A stretch of DNA of 64,000 nt, from assembly GCF_003143755.1 (NCBI RefSeq), contig NZ_QFRI01000002.1, positions 186,001 through 250,000 on the forward strand, written 5' to 3'. Position numbers and translations under genes: made by a program. Numbering within the stretch: the stretch's first letter is position 1; each line of letters opens with the position of its first letter. The DNA is from Algibacter marinivivus. GTDB taxonomy: Bacteria > Bacteroidota > Bacteroidia > Flavobacteriales > Flavobacteriaceae. Below are positions 52,454 to 60,358 of the stretch, piece after piece. The notes under the pieces were generated by a model, which searched no databases, was not told the origin of the DNA, and saw nothing but the letters and a program-made list of their open reading frames with translations.

Positions 52454-52473
52454 GACTTAATTGTATATTAAAA

Positions 52474-52500
52474 ACGCCCACTTTTCAGTGAGCGTCTTTC
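52474..52500. terminator. terminator between the small membrane protein and ettA
   Basis: ACGCCCACT (52474-52482) pairs with AGTGAGCGT (52487-52495) with one mismatch and a 4-base loop, with a short T run after it and A residues before it. Confidence 0.6.
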
Positions 52501-52505
52501 TAAAA

Positions 52506-54197
52506 CTATCTTACTAATTTTTTGTACTTAATACGTTTCGGCATCAAATCTCCACCTAAACGTTTCTTCTTATTTTCTTCGTAATCAGAAAAACTGCCCT
52601 CAAAGAAATACACTTGAGAATCCCCTTCAAAAGCTAAAATATGTGTACATATTCTATCTAAGAACCAACGGTCGTGACTAATAACCACTGCACAACCAGC
52701 AAAGTTTTCTAAACCTTCTTCTAAAGCTCGTAAAGTATTCACATCAAGATCGTTAGTAGGCTCATCTAAAAGCAATACGTTACCTTCTTCTTTAAGTGTC
52801 ATAGCTAAATGTAAACGGTTACGCTCTCCACCAGATAATAATTTAACTTTCTTATTTTGTTCACCTCCAGAAAAATTAAATCTGCTTAAATAAGCCCTAG
52901 AATTTACTTCTTTACCTCCCATCATTATCAACTCTTGCTCATCACTAAAGTTTTGCCAAATGGTTTTTTCAGGGTCAATATTAGAATGCTTTTGATCTAC
53001 ATAAGCTAGTTGAGCGGTATCTCCAACAACAAACTCTCCTTTATCAGGAGTCTCTTCTCCCATTATCATTCTGAAAATAGTGGTTTTACCAGCACCGTTT
53101 GGACCAATAATCCCAACAATTCCTGCTTGTGGCAAATTGAAGTTTAAGTCGTCATACAACAACTTATCATCATATCCCTTAGCAACACCTTTAGCTTCTA
53201 TTACATTGGTTCCTAAACGCGGACCGTTAGGAATGTATATTTCTAATTTTTCGTCAAGTTGTTTTTGGTCTTGACTCATTAACTTATCGTAATTCTTTAA
53301 ACGTGCTTTTTGTTTGGTTTGTCGTCCTTTAGCACCTTGACGTACCCAATCCAACTCACGCTCTAATGTTTTTTGACGTTTAGAAGCCGCTTTACCTTCC
53401 TGCGCCATACGTTTAGATTTTTGGTCTAACCAAGACGAGTAGTTTCCTTTCCAAGGAATCCCTTCCCCTCTATCCAACTCTAAAATCCAACCTGCTACAT
53501 TATCTAAAAAGTATCTATCGTGCGTTACAGCAATTACAGTTCCTTTATATTGTGCTAAATGATGCTCTAACCAATGTACAGATTCTGCATCCAAATGGTT
53601 GGTAGGTTCATCCAATAATAAAACATCTGGTTCTTTTAAAAGCAAACGACATAAAGCCACACGACGTTTTTCTCCACCAGAAAGCACACCTATTTTCTTG
53701 TCTCCATCAGGCGTTCGTAACGCATCCATGGCAATTTCTAGTTTGGTATCTAACTCCCAAGCATTTGCAGCATCAATTTGATCTTGTAATTCCGCTTGTC
53801 TGTTCATCAACTTTTCCATCTTATCTGGATCGCTATAAACTTCCTCTAAACCAAATTGGTCGTTAATCTTATTGTATTCATCAAGAATAGCTACAGTTTC
53901 AGCAGCACCTTCACGAACCACTTCCATAACCGTTTTATCATCATCAAGCTGTGGTTCTTGCTCTAAGTACCCTACAGTGTAATCTTGAGAAAATACCACA
54001 TCGCCTTGGTAATTCTTATCAACACCAGCAATAATTTTTAATAAAGTAGATTTACCAGAACCATTAAGCCCTAAAATTCCAATCTTAGCACCATAGAAAA
54101 AACTCAAGTATATATTTTTCAATACTGGCGTATTGGCACTTGGGAATGTCTTGGTTAAACCAGACATTGAGAAAATTATCTTTTTATCGTCACTCAT
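52506..54197 (-). CDS. ettA: energy-dependent translational throttle protein EttA (ABC-F)
   Basis: A 563-residue ABC-F ATPase that binds the ribosomal E site and gates the start of elongation according to the ATP/ADP ratio. Two ABC domains are joined by the P-site tRNA interaction motif. The first has Walker A GLNGSGKST, signature LSGGEKRRVALC and DEPTNHLD; the second has GPNGAGKTT, signature LSGGERNRLHLA and DEPTNDLD. There are no membrane segments. The length and the C-terminal KRIKYKKL fit EttA rather than Uup or YheS. It is monocistronic on the minus strand, 35 bases ahead of which lies the CAL67264-type gene end. Confidence 0.96.
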   Translation of the reverse strand: MSDDKKIIFSMSGLTKTFPSANTPVLKNIYLSFFYGAKIGILGLNGSGKSTLLKIIAGVDKNYQGDVVFSQDYTVGYLEQEPQLDDDKTVMEVVREGAAETVAILDEYNKINDQFGLEEVYSDPDKMEKLMNRQAELQDQIDAANAWELDTKLEIAMDALRTPDGDKKIGVLSGGEKRRVALCRLLLKEPDVLLLDEPTNHLDAESVHWLEHHLAQYKGTVIAVTHDRYFLDNVAGWILELDRGEGIPWKGNYSSWLDQKSKRMAQEGKAASKRQKTLERELDWVRQGAKGRQTKQKARLKNYDKLMSQDQKQLDEKLEIYIPNGPRLGTNVIEAKGVAKGYDDKLLYDDLNFNLPQAGIVGIIGPNGAGKTTIFRMIMGEETPDKGEFVVGDTAQLAYVDQKHSNIDPEKTIWQNFSDEQELIMMGGKEVNSRAYLSRFNFSGGEQNKKVKLLSGGERNRLHLAMTLKEEGNVLLLDEPTNDLDVNTLRALEEGLENFAGCAVVISHDRWFLDRICTHILAFEGDSQVYFFEGSFSDYEENKKKRLGGDLMPKRIKYKKLVR

Positions 54198-54232
54198 TAT
54201 TGTTAATTGTAATTATTAAGTTATTAAGCCAA

Positions 54233-54415
54233 TTAAACACGGCCTTTTAAAGCATTAAACACCCATGCAATTGCAAAAAAGCCAATACCTACGGTTGCAA
54301 ACCCCCATCCAGCAACATCATCGTATCGATAAGCTCCCATTAAAATAAGCACTACACCCATTATAATCATTAAAATGGTTGCCCATGCTAAAACTGTATT
54401 TTTATTCATCGCCAT
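54233..54415 (-). CDS. CAL67264-family small membrane protein
   Basis: A 60-residue protein with two transmembrane helices (VLAWATILMIIMGVVLILMG and GWGFATVGIGFFAIAWVFNAL) and a short basic end. The wording is nearly invariant in flavobacteria, known from memory as the CAL67264 family. The start is placed at ATG 54415 (or two codons later, at 54409); the longer frame to 54475 would begin inside the preceding gene's terminator. Function unknown. It is followed by ettA after 35 bases and may share its transcript. Confidence 0.85.
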   Translation of the reverse strand: MAMNKNTVLAWATILMIIMGVVLILMGAYRYDDVAGWGFATVGIGFFAIAWVFNALKGRV

Positions 54416-54466
54416 AATCTTTTCTTTTTTGGTTAGTTGAAAAGCAAATATCGTAGTTTTAAATAA

Positions 54467-54494
54467 AAAAAGCATCCAAAATTGGGTGCTTTTT
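54467..54494 (-). terminator. terminator after the 54514 pirin gene
   Basis: A 13-bp stem, AAAAAGCATCCAA (54467-54479) with TTGGGTGCTTTTT (54482-54494), including one wobble pair. On the minus strand it follows the pirin stop and ends in a T run. Confidence 0.8.
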
Positions 54495-54513
54495 CGCTAT
54501 TAATCAACATTAC

Positions 54514-55230
54514 CTAATGCATAGGCACTTCCACAATAATAATTTCAGATGCTTCTCGCGCCAATATTTCAGTACTTTCAATATCCCAAACACCAATAGC
54601 ATCTCGCGTTTCAAGAGCCTCATTATTAATTTCAATCTCTCCTTTAACCACAAACACATAAATCCCATGATGCTCATTTTTAACAGTTAATGAAATCGAT
54701 TTTCCACCATCCAAATCAGCCCTATATATATAAGCCTGTTGGCTAATTGGCAATGCGTTACCTTCCAATTTATCCTTTGGAGCAACCACCGTTTGCAACT
54801 TGTTTTTCTGATGTTCAACATCAAATTTACGTTGGTCATAATTAGGTGCAACACCCATTTCTTCTGGGATTAACCAAAGTTGTAAAAAATTAACGGCATC
54901 CGTTTTACTATCATTAAATTCCGAATGTGTTAAACCCGTTCCAGCACTCATCACTTGCACTTCTCCCACCTCAATCGCACGGGTATTCCCCATATTATCC
55001 TTGTGTGATAATGCGCCTTTTAGTGGAATAGAAATAATCTCCATATTCTGATGCGGATGCGTGCCAAACCCCATTTTAGGTTGCACCACATCGTCATTCA
55101 ACACCCGCAACATGCCAAAATTATTACGCGCTGCATTCTGGTAACTTGCAAAACTAAACGTATGATACGATTTTAACCAACCATGGTTTGCAAAACCTCT
55201 AGTCTCTGCTCTGTGAATTGTTGTTTTCAT
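54514..55230 (-). CDS. pirin family protein (YhhW-like)
   Basis: A 238-residue bicupin of the pirin family. The N-terminal cupin carries the metal site in FGTHPHQNMEIISIPLKG (two histidines, then a glutamate) and the later GTGLTHSEFN histidine; the opening RGFANHGWLKSYHTFSFASY is typical of YhhW-type proteins, which show quercetin 2,3-dioxygenase activity in vitro. The C-terminal cupin lacks metal ligands, as is usual. The physiological substrate is unknown. A dispersed repeat and a hairpin separate it from the second pirin gene, so it is probably a separate unit. Confidence 0.92.
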   Translation of the reverse strand: MKTTIHRAETRGFANHGWLKSYHTFSFASYQNAARNNFGMLRVLNDDVVQPKMGFGTHPHQNMEIISIPLKGALSHKDNMGNTRAIEVGEVQVMSAGTGLTHSEFNDSKTDAVNFLQLWLIPEEMGVAPNYDQRKFDVEHQKNKLQTVVAPKDKLEGNALPISQQAYIYRADLDGGKSISLTVKNEHHGIYVFVVKGEIEINNEALETRDAIGVWDIESTEILAREASEIIIVEVPMH

Positions 55231-55248
55231 TTTTTTTATGTTTTATTT

Positions 55249-55352
55249 GGGCGTTACCACAAGGGTCGGGCTTTATGCTATAAGTCCTCGCACCTCTCCC
55301 GATAGCTATCGGGATCGAGCTGTGGGCTATCCGCTGCAATCCCTAACGCGCC
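55249..55352. repeat. dispersed flavobacterial palindromic repeat, copy 2
   Basis: It starts GGGCGTTACC, then GGGTCGGGCTTT, contains a perfect 18-bp palindrome TCCCGATAGCTATCGGGA (55297-55314), and ends CAATCCCTAACGCGCC. The end words and order match copy 1 at 50538-50630 read on the minus strand. It lies between the two pirin genes. Confidence 0.78.
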
Positions 55353-55383
55353 ACTGTTATGTTATTACTCAATCTCTTAAATA

Positions 55384-55414
55384 AACCTGCAAGGTTTTTA
55401 AAACCTTGTAGGTT
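55384..55414. terminator. long inverted repeat/terminator after the 55421 pirin gene
   Basis: AACCTGCAAGGTTTT (55384-55398) faces AAAACCTTGTAGGTT (55400-55414) with a single wobble pair. It sits 6 bases beyond the pirin stop. From memory, this hairpin is also a recurring intergenic element in flavobacteria. Confidence 0.65.
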
Positions 55415-55420
55415 CAACTT

Positions 55421-56293
55421 CTAATTAGCAGGAAGAAATCCCATTTTCCCCATTTGATAATCGCGCATAGCCTCCATAATTTCAGTTTGCGTGTTCATCA
55501 CATACGGGCCATAAGTGGTTACAGGTTCATTAAAAGGAACCCCCGAAAGAAACAATAGTTTACTAATTTCATTTCCTGCAATTGAAAACCCTTCTCCATC
55601 CTGATTAAATTGAATTAACTGATTTTCATTAAACTTCAAATGTTCAGCACCATTCACAACCACATCACCTTTTAATAAATAAATACTCGATTGATGTGAA
55701 TTAGGTACTTTAATATCAAACGTTCCACCAGCTTCAACATCCAGTATAAAAGCATTTACAGAAGTTTGTGTTTTAATACGTCCGTAAACTCCATCAAGCT
55801 CTCCAGCAATAATCTGAATCTTAACTTTACCATCATCAGATTTAACCACTCTAAAATCTTCATGTTTAACATGTTGATAATTCGCTTCAATCATTTTCTT
55901 TTCCGCAGGTAAATTCAACCATAACTGAATCCCTTCCAAAGTGCCGCCTTTTTGTACAAAAGCTTTTGTTGGTGCTTCAGCATGTATAATACCTCTACCT
56001 GCCGTAGTCCATTGTACATCACCTGCTTTTACAACGCTTTCATTTCCAAGCGAATCTCTGTGTAACTGCTCGCCTTGAATCAAAAATGTTATCGGTTCAA
56101 AACCACGATGCGGATGCGGCCCTAAATCAAACGGATTATTCTGTTCAGAAATCTCATAAGGTCCGTAATGATGTAATAATATAAACGGATCTATATTGTC
56201 AATCATTCTTGCTGGTATGGGCTGCCGTAATTGAATTGGGCCCATATTCACAAAATCACTTCTACCTACTCTTTTTATTGTATTTACTTTCAT
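55421..56293 (-). CDS. pirin family protein
   Basis: A 290-residue bicupin with the N-terminal metal site in GPHPHRGFEPITFLIQG and the histidine of GRGIIHAEAP. The opening IKRVGRSDFVNMGPIQLRQPIP is typical of the longer pirins. The start is set at ATG 56293; an earlier in-frame ATG at 56320 lies in the centre of a 24-bp palindrome that looks like a regulator-binding site, so translation from there is unlikely. The two pirins here belong to different subfamilies. The gene follows the MarR-type gene on the same strand; the palindrome suggests MarR control. Confidence 0.92.
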   Translation of the reverse strand: MKVNTIKRVGRSDFVNMGPIQLRQPIPARMIDNIDPFILLHHYGPYEISEQNNPFDLGPHPHRGFEPITFLIQGEQLHRDSLGNESVVKAGDVQWTTAGRGIIHAEAPTKAFVQKGGTLEGIQLWLNLPAEKKMIEANYQHVKHEDFRVVKSDDGKVKIQIIAGELDGVYGRIKTQTSVNAFILDVEAGGTFDIKVPNSHQSSIYLLKGDVVVNGAEHLKFNENQLIQFNQDGEGFSIAGNEISKLLFLSGVPFNEPVTTYGPYVMNTQTEIMEAMRDYQMGKMGFLPAN

Positions 56294-56307
56294 AATAATT
56301 ACTTTTA

Positions 56308-56331
56308 AATTATTTTCCATGGAAAATAATT
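56308..56331. promoter_or_regulatory. palindromic operator candidate ahead of the 55421 pirin gene
   Basis: A perfect palindrome: AATTATTTTCC (56308-56318), AT, GGAAAATAATT (56321-56331). Its core TTTCC-NN-GGAAA matches the second palindrome at 57847-57864. It lies 14 bases upstream of the chosen pirin start, next to a MarR-family gene. Confidence 0.65.
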
Positions 56332-56362
56332 GATTAAAAAAATACGCTATCTATTTTAGGAG

Positions 56363-56405
56363 ATACTGAAAACAAGTTCAGTATAACAAACAAGAAGTTT
56401 GTTAT
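56363..56405. repeat. two adjacent hairpins behind the MarR-type gene
   Basis: ATACTGAA (56363-56370) pairs with TTCAGTAT (56377-56384), and ATAACAAAC (56383-56391) pairs with GTTTGTTAT (56397-56405), the latter overlapping the MarR stop codon. Neither has a T run, so these may be processing or attenuation hairpins or remnants of a dispersed repeat. Confidence 0.5.
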
Positions 56406-56839
56406 CGCATTTTATCAAGCAGATTACTTAATTGTTCTGCTTCTTCTTCACTCAAATTCTTCAATAATGTTCTGTTAAAGTTATTTGGAATAGATTCTAA
56501 AAACGCCTTTCCTTCATTAGTTATAGCGATCTTAACTACACGTCTGTCGTGTTCAGAAGGGCAACGTTCTATGTATTGCTTAGCACATAATTTATCCATT
56601 AAACGCGTAGCATTTGGCGAACGCTCAATCATTCTATCTTTTATCGTTTGAACATTTAAGGGTTCATCTGCACCTTTTAATATTCTTAAAATATTATACT
56701 GCTGTGGCGAGATCCCAAAAGACTTAAAAAACTCATTCTGGTGACTCATTATCCAATTTGATGTATAAATAATGTTCAATAAAGCCTTTACTCTATTGTT
56801 ATCAAATTTAGAATTTATGTCTTTTGATAAATCGCCCAT
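56402..56839 (-). CDS. MarR-family transcriptional regulator
   Basis: A 145-residue winged-helix repressor. The HTH lies in EPLNVQTIKDRMIERSPNATRLMDKL and the wing in CPSEHDRRVVKIAITNEG, with the conserved DRR. A cysteine in LCAKQYIERCPSE (two cysteines near residues 86-95) could act as a redox or electrophile sensor, as in OhrR/YodB-like proteins. It is the last gene behind a DoxX-like gene and a flavin-reductase gene, with palindromes before the operon and before the pirin gene; autoregulation is likely. Confidence 0.93.
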   Translation of the reverse strand: MGDLSKDINSKFDNNRVKALLNIIYTSNWIMSHQNEFFKSFGISPQQYNILRILKGADEPLNVQTIKDRMIERSPNATRLMDKLCAKQYIERCPSEHDRRVVKIAITNEGKAFLESIPNNFNRTLLKNLSEEEAEQLSNLLDKMR

Positions 56840-56868
56840 ATTAAAAAATTTTCAGTCTCAGTATTCAG

Positions 56869-57399
56869 TTATAAAGAATCTTTAAATACGTTTACTTTTT
56901 CTTTTAAAGCAGTATTCAAATCCTCATTAGTTATTTTTCCGTCTGAAAAATTATCAAAAAATGATGGAAAACTAAAATCTGCAACAATATTACCACCCAT
57001 GTAAGGAAAACGTCCTTTTGCAATTTCTAAAACAGTTGCTCCTCCTCTAGCACCAGGAGAGGTTGCCATTAAAAGCATGGGGTTTTCGCTCCAAAGTTTG
57101 CCGTCTATTCTAGACATCCAATCAAAAATATTTTTAAAAACTGTAGCATAAGCACCATTATGTTCTGCTAATGATAATATTATCCCATCTGATGATTTTA
57201 TATTATCTAAAAATTTCTGTGCATTATCTGGTATGCCCTTATCTTCTTCTAAATCTATACCATATACTGGCAATTCAAAATCGTTTAAATCTAAAATAGT
57301 AGTTTCAACATCTTCAACTAAACTAGCTGCATAAGTTGCTAACTGTTTATTAATTGAAACTTTACTATTACTTCCTGCAAATGCTATTATTTTTTTCAT
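56869..57399 (-). CDS. NADPH-dependent FMN reductase-type oxidoreductase
   Basis: A 176-residue flavodoxin-fold protein. The FMN-phosphate loop is AGSNSKVSINKQLATYAA at the N-terminus, the family's LAEHNGAYATVFKNIFDW stretch is at about 78-95, and SPGARGGATVL forms the second flavin contact. Members reduce quinones, azo compounds, chromate or flavin with NAD(P)H. The operon setting with a DoxX-like membrane protein and a MarR regulator suggests quinone or electrophile detoxification. It starts 47 bases behind the DoxX-like gene. Confidence 0.93.
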   Translation of the reverse strand: MKKIIAFAGSNSKVSINKQLATYAASLVEDVETTILDLNDFELPVYGIDLEEDKGIPDNAQKFLDNIKSSDGIILSLAEHNGAYATVFKNIFDWMSRIDGKLWSENPMLLMATSPGARGGATVLEIAKGRFPYMGGNIVADFSFPSFFDNFSDGKITNEDLNTALKEKVNVFKDSL

Positions 57400-57446
57400 T
57401 GAATTATTTTTTTAATCATTTCCTCGAAAGAGAAAATCAAATCATT

Positions 57447-57803
57447 TTATTTATTTATTCTTTTGTAAAATATGTAAGATACAGCTAAAGCTATTAATGC
57501 CACTATTGCTGTCCCTTGTTGCCCATCTCCAATCATATAATGTGCAAAAAAGGCTAATACAAATGCGTAAAAGAAACCTGCATAAGCCCACTCTTTTAAT
57601 GTTTTATACCCAGGCAACCATAATGCTACTAGCCCTAGTAATTTGGCTACAGCATAAGGATATATAATATATGTTGGATACCCAAAACTCTCAAAAGCAC
57701 CTTTAATCATGTCGTGCTTAAAGAAATACATACTTACCGAAAACAGCATTACGGCTGTTAATATTGCAGTAGCAATATAATAGATTATTTTATTTGTTTT
57801 CAT
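57447..57803 (-). CDS. DoxX-like membrane protein
   Basis: A 118-residue protein with four transmembrane helices (about residues 7-25, 44-64, 71-88 and 94-113), fitting the DoxX_2 family in length and layout, including FGYPTYIIYPYAVAKLLGLVALW. DoxX relatives are linked with oxidative-stress systems and membrane quinones. It is the first gene of the DoxX, FMN reductase, MarR operon and has a well-formed promoter overlapped by the palindromic operator. Confidence 0.9.
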   Translation of the reverse strand: MKTNKIIYYIATAILTAVMLFSVSMYFFKHDMIKGAFESFGYPTYIIYPYAVAKLLGLVALWLPGYKTLKEWAYAGFFYAFVLAFFAHYMIGDGQQGTAIVALIALAVSYIFYKRINK

Positions 57804-57825
57804 CTTGTTATTTTAAATTATGATA

Positions 57826-57864
57826 CAAAATTAATAAAAATAAATTTATATTCCAAGGAATATA
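57826..57864 (-). promoter_or_regulatory. promoter and overlapping palindromic operator of the DoxX operon
   Basis: On the minus strand a -33 TTG (57856-57854) is followed after 20 bases by -7 TAATTTTG (57833-57826). The TTG is the centre of an 18-base palindrome with half-sites TATATTCC and GGAATATA (57847-57864). A repressor bound there would block the -33 element. The core TTCC-NN-GGAA matches the palindrome at 56308-56331. Confidence 0.7.
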
Positions 57865-57946
57865 TTTCCATGTTATGTATTTTTAACAAAATATTCACTT
57901 TTAATACAGGAATTGGTTTTGTAAATTCGTAACAAATAATCAATGT

Positions 57947-59590
57947 ATGGATATCAACTTCAATAAAAACGAAGATCATAATAAACTCTTAGTCTCAGAA
58001 TTACAAAAACGACTTGCTAAAGTAAGCTTAGGTGGTGGAAAATCACGTATTGAAAAACTTCACAGCAAAGGTAAAATGACAGCTAGAGAGCGTATTGATT
58101 ACTTGTTGGATGCTAAATCAAAATCGATTGAAATTGCTGCTTTTGCTGGAGAAGATATGTATCAAGAGCATGGTGGATGCCCTTCAGCTGGTGTAGTTGT
58201 AAAAATGGGTTACATTAAAGGTAAGCAATGTATTGTTGTGGCAAATGATGCTACGGTTAAGGCAGGTGCATGGTTCCCCATTACAGGTAAAAAGAACCTT
58301 CGCGCACAAGAAATAGCCATAGAAAATAAATTACCTATTATATATTTAGTGGATTCTGCAGGCGTCTATTTGCCTTTACAAGATGAAATTTTCCCTGACA
58401 AAGAACATTTCGGACGCATTTTTAGAAACAATGCCATTATGAGCAGTATGGGGATTACCCAAATTGCAGCAGTTATGGGAAGCTGTGTTGCTGGTGGTGC
58501 TTACCTCCCTATTATGAGTGACGAAGCTTTAATAGTTGACAAAACAGGAAGCATTTTTTTAGCAGGAAGTTATTTGGTAAAAGCAGCTATTGGAGAAAGT
58601 ATTGATAATGAAACCCTAGGCGGTGCAACAACACATTGCGAAGTTTCTGGTGTTACAGATTATAAAGCCAAAAATGATAAAGATGCTTTAGATAAAATAA
58701 AAAATATTATTGATAAAATTGGAGATTACGATAAAGCTGGTTTTAATAGAATTGATGCAAAAAAACCTTCAGAAAACCCAGAAGACATCTTTGGTATTCT
58801 TCCCAAAAGTCGCGCCGACCAATATGATATGTATGAAATTATTAAACGCTTAGTTGATAATTCGGAATACGAGGAATATAAAGCAGGCTATGGACAAACC
58901 ATAATAACGTGTTACGCCCGTATTGATGGTTGGGCAGTTGGAATTGTGGCAAATCAACGTCAGATTGTAAAAACTACAGGTTCTAAAACCAAACCTACCG
59001 AAATGCAATTTGGGGGTGTGATTTACAATGATTCTGCTGATAAAGCTACGCGTTTTATTGCCAATTGCAACCAGAAAAAAATACCATTAGTATTTCTACA
59101 AGATGTAACTGGTTTTATGGTGGGTAGCAAAAGTGAACATGGTGGAATTATAAAAGATGGTGCTAAAATGGTAAATGCCGTTAGCAATTCGGTAGTACCA
59201 AAATTGACGGTTATTATTGGTAATAGTTATGGTGCTGGTAATTATGCCATGTGTGGTAAAGCTTATGATCCAAGATTAATTTTTGCATGGCCTAGTGCAG
59301 AACTAGCTGTTATGAGTGGAAATTCTGCAGCTAAAGTTTTACTTCAAATAGAAAAGGCATCACTCCAAAAACAAGGCGAGAAAATTACTCCTGAAAAAGA
59401 AGAAGAATTATTCAATAAAATAAAAGACCGTTACGATAACCAAGTATCTCCATATTATGCAGCTGCTAGAATATGGACTGATGCCGTTATTAATCCGTTA
59501 GATACTAGAACTTGGATTTCCATGGGTATTGAGGCTGCTAACCACGCTCCTATTGAAAAGCAATTTAATTTGGGGGTTTTGCAGGTTTAG
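57947..59590 (+). CDS. acyl-CoA carboxylase beta (carboxyltransferase) subunit
   Basis: A 547-residue biotin-dependent carboxyltransferase subunit of the crotonase superfamily. It has GKMTARERIDYLLD at the N-terminus, the N-domain oxyanion region in VMGSCVAGGAYLPIMSDE, and the C-domain in LQDVTGFMVG and GNSYGAGNYAMCG. These features fit methylcrotonoyl-CoA or propionyl-CoA carboxylase beta subunits; the closest appearance is to the methylcrotonoyl type used in leucine breakdown. No biotin-carrying alpha subunit lies next to it, so the partner is encoded elsewhere. Its stop codon overlaps the convergent gene's stop by four bases. Confidence 0.92.
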   Translation: MDINFNKNEDHNKLLVSELQKRLAKVSLGGGKSRIEKLHSKGKMTARERIDYLLDAKSKSIEIAAFAGEDMYQEHGGCPSAGVVVKMGYIKGKQCIVVANDATVKAGAWFPITGKKNLRAQEIAIENKLPIIYLVDSAGVYLPLQDEIFPDKEHFGRIFRNNAIMSSMGITQIAAVMGSCVAGGAYLPIMSDEALIVDKTGSIFLAGSYLVKAAIGESIDNETLGGATTHCEVSGVTDYKAKNDKDALDKIKNIIDKIGDYDKAGFNRIDAKKPSENPEDIFGILPKSRADQYDMYEIIKRLVDNSEYEEYKAGYGQTIITCYARIDGWAVGIVANQRQIVKTTGSKTKPTEMQFGGVIYNDSADKATRFIANCNQKKIPLVFLQDVTGFMVGSKSEHGGIIKDGAKMVNAVSNSVVPKLTVIIGNSYGAGNYAMCGKAYDPRLIFAWPSAELAVMSGNSAAKVLLQIEKASLQKQGEKITPEKEEELFNKIKDRYDNQVSPYYAAARIWTDAVINPLDTRTWISMGIEAANHAPIEKQFNLGVLQV

Positions 59591-60192
59591 TCTTTTAAAA
59601 CTGAAATAATCTCTGGTAAAAGAGTTATTGCTGTTAAAACAATGGCATTATTTTTCTTTTTCTTTTTTACAGTAGAGACATTTTGAGTTTTAGCTGTATT
59701 TTGTGAATTTGGCATTCTAATCATGATGACTTTGTTTACTGCTTCTTCTTTAAAATTTTCGTTTACATAATCATATGCTAACGAGATTCCATCTGGATGA
59801 AACTCTTTAATACTTGATTTAAAATTATTAAGCGTATAAAGAATCTTTTTCAAATTTTTAATTGATTCCTCCTCTAAAGCTACGCCATTCAAACCTGAAT
59901 ATCCAATAATAGAAATGGAATCATCTTCAGTAAGTCTTTTTGATAATAGCTTAAATCCTTGCTTTAGAACGACTTCATCTTCTAATGAATAACCGTTTTC
60001 AGAAACTTGAATTAAAAAAATCAGATTATAGATACCAGAATCGCCTTCTTCTTTTTTCTTATAATTCTCAACTACAAAAGAAATAAGATTTTCTATTTCT
60101 ACGGATTGCGTTTCAATATTCTTTTCTTGTGAAAACGTTGAGTTTGGCAGAAAATAAAAAGTGAATGCTAGAATAATAAATAATGATTTCAT
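59587..60192 (-). CDS. secreted degenerate vWA-like protein
   Basis: A 201-residue exported protein with signal peptide MKSLFIILAFTFYFLPNSTFSQ. Residues 50-160 follow the vWA strand-helix order: LIFLIQVSENGYS where a vWA domain would have its DxSxS metal motif, LKQGFKLLSKRLTEDDSISIIGYSG for the next helix and strand, then DGISLAYDYVNENF and VIMIRM. The MIDAS aspartate and serines are not conserved, so metal binding is unlikely. After a lysine run (KKKKKNN) a C-terminal hydrophobic helix (AIVLTAITLLPEIISVL) may anchor it. The role is unknown; a pseudo-integrin binding module is a guess. Confidence 0.75.
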   Translation of the reverse strand: MKSLFIILAFTFYFLPNSTFSQEKNIETQSVEIENLISFVVENYKKKEEGDSGIYNLIFLIQVSENGYSLEDEVVLKQGFKLLSKRLTEDDSISIIGYSGLNGVALEEESIKNLKKILYTLNNFKSSIKEFHPDGISLAYDYVNENFKEEAVNKVIMIRMPNSQNTAKTQNVSTVKKKKKNNAIVLTAITLLPEIISVLKD

Positions 60193-60286
60193 AATTTTTG
60201 GTTTTTAGTTTATCATAAAACTATAACCAACTACTACATTATAAAATCAATAATGAGTGAAGTGTGTTTTTGATTGAGTAAAGCCA

Positions 60287-60318
60287 TAAAAAAAAGAGAC
60301 TTCTTAAAAAAGTCTCTT
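60287..60318 (-). terminator. terminator after sppA
   Basis: AAGAGACTT (60294-60302) pairs with AAGTCTCTT (60310-60318) with a 7-base loop. On the minus strand a run of eight T follows the stem. Confidence 0.85.
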
Positions 60319-60358
60319 ATAATTATTATTTTGAGATTCCTGCTTTCACATGAATATG

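Noticed and set aside
54416-54475. Longer N-terminus of the CAL67264-type gene
   Set aside because: The extension starts inside the terminator of the pirin gene, and the family begins at the downstream methionines.
55055-55090. Further sigma-54-like TTTGGCACG on the minus strand
   Set aside because: It encodes the conserved metal-site segment GFGTHPHQN of a pirin, and the -12 element does not fit.
56294-56320. Upstream ATG for the 55421 pirin gene
   Set aside because: It lies in the centre of a perfect 24-bp palindrome likely to be an operator; the pirin homology starts at ATG 56293.
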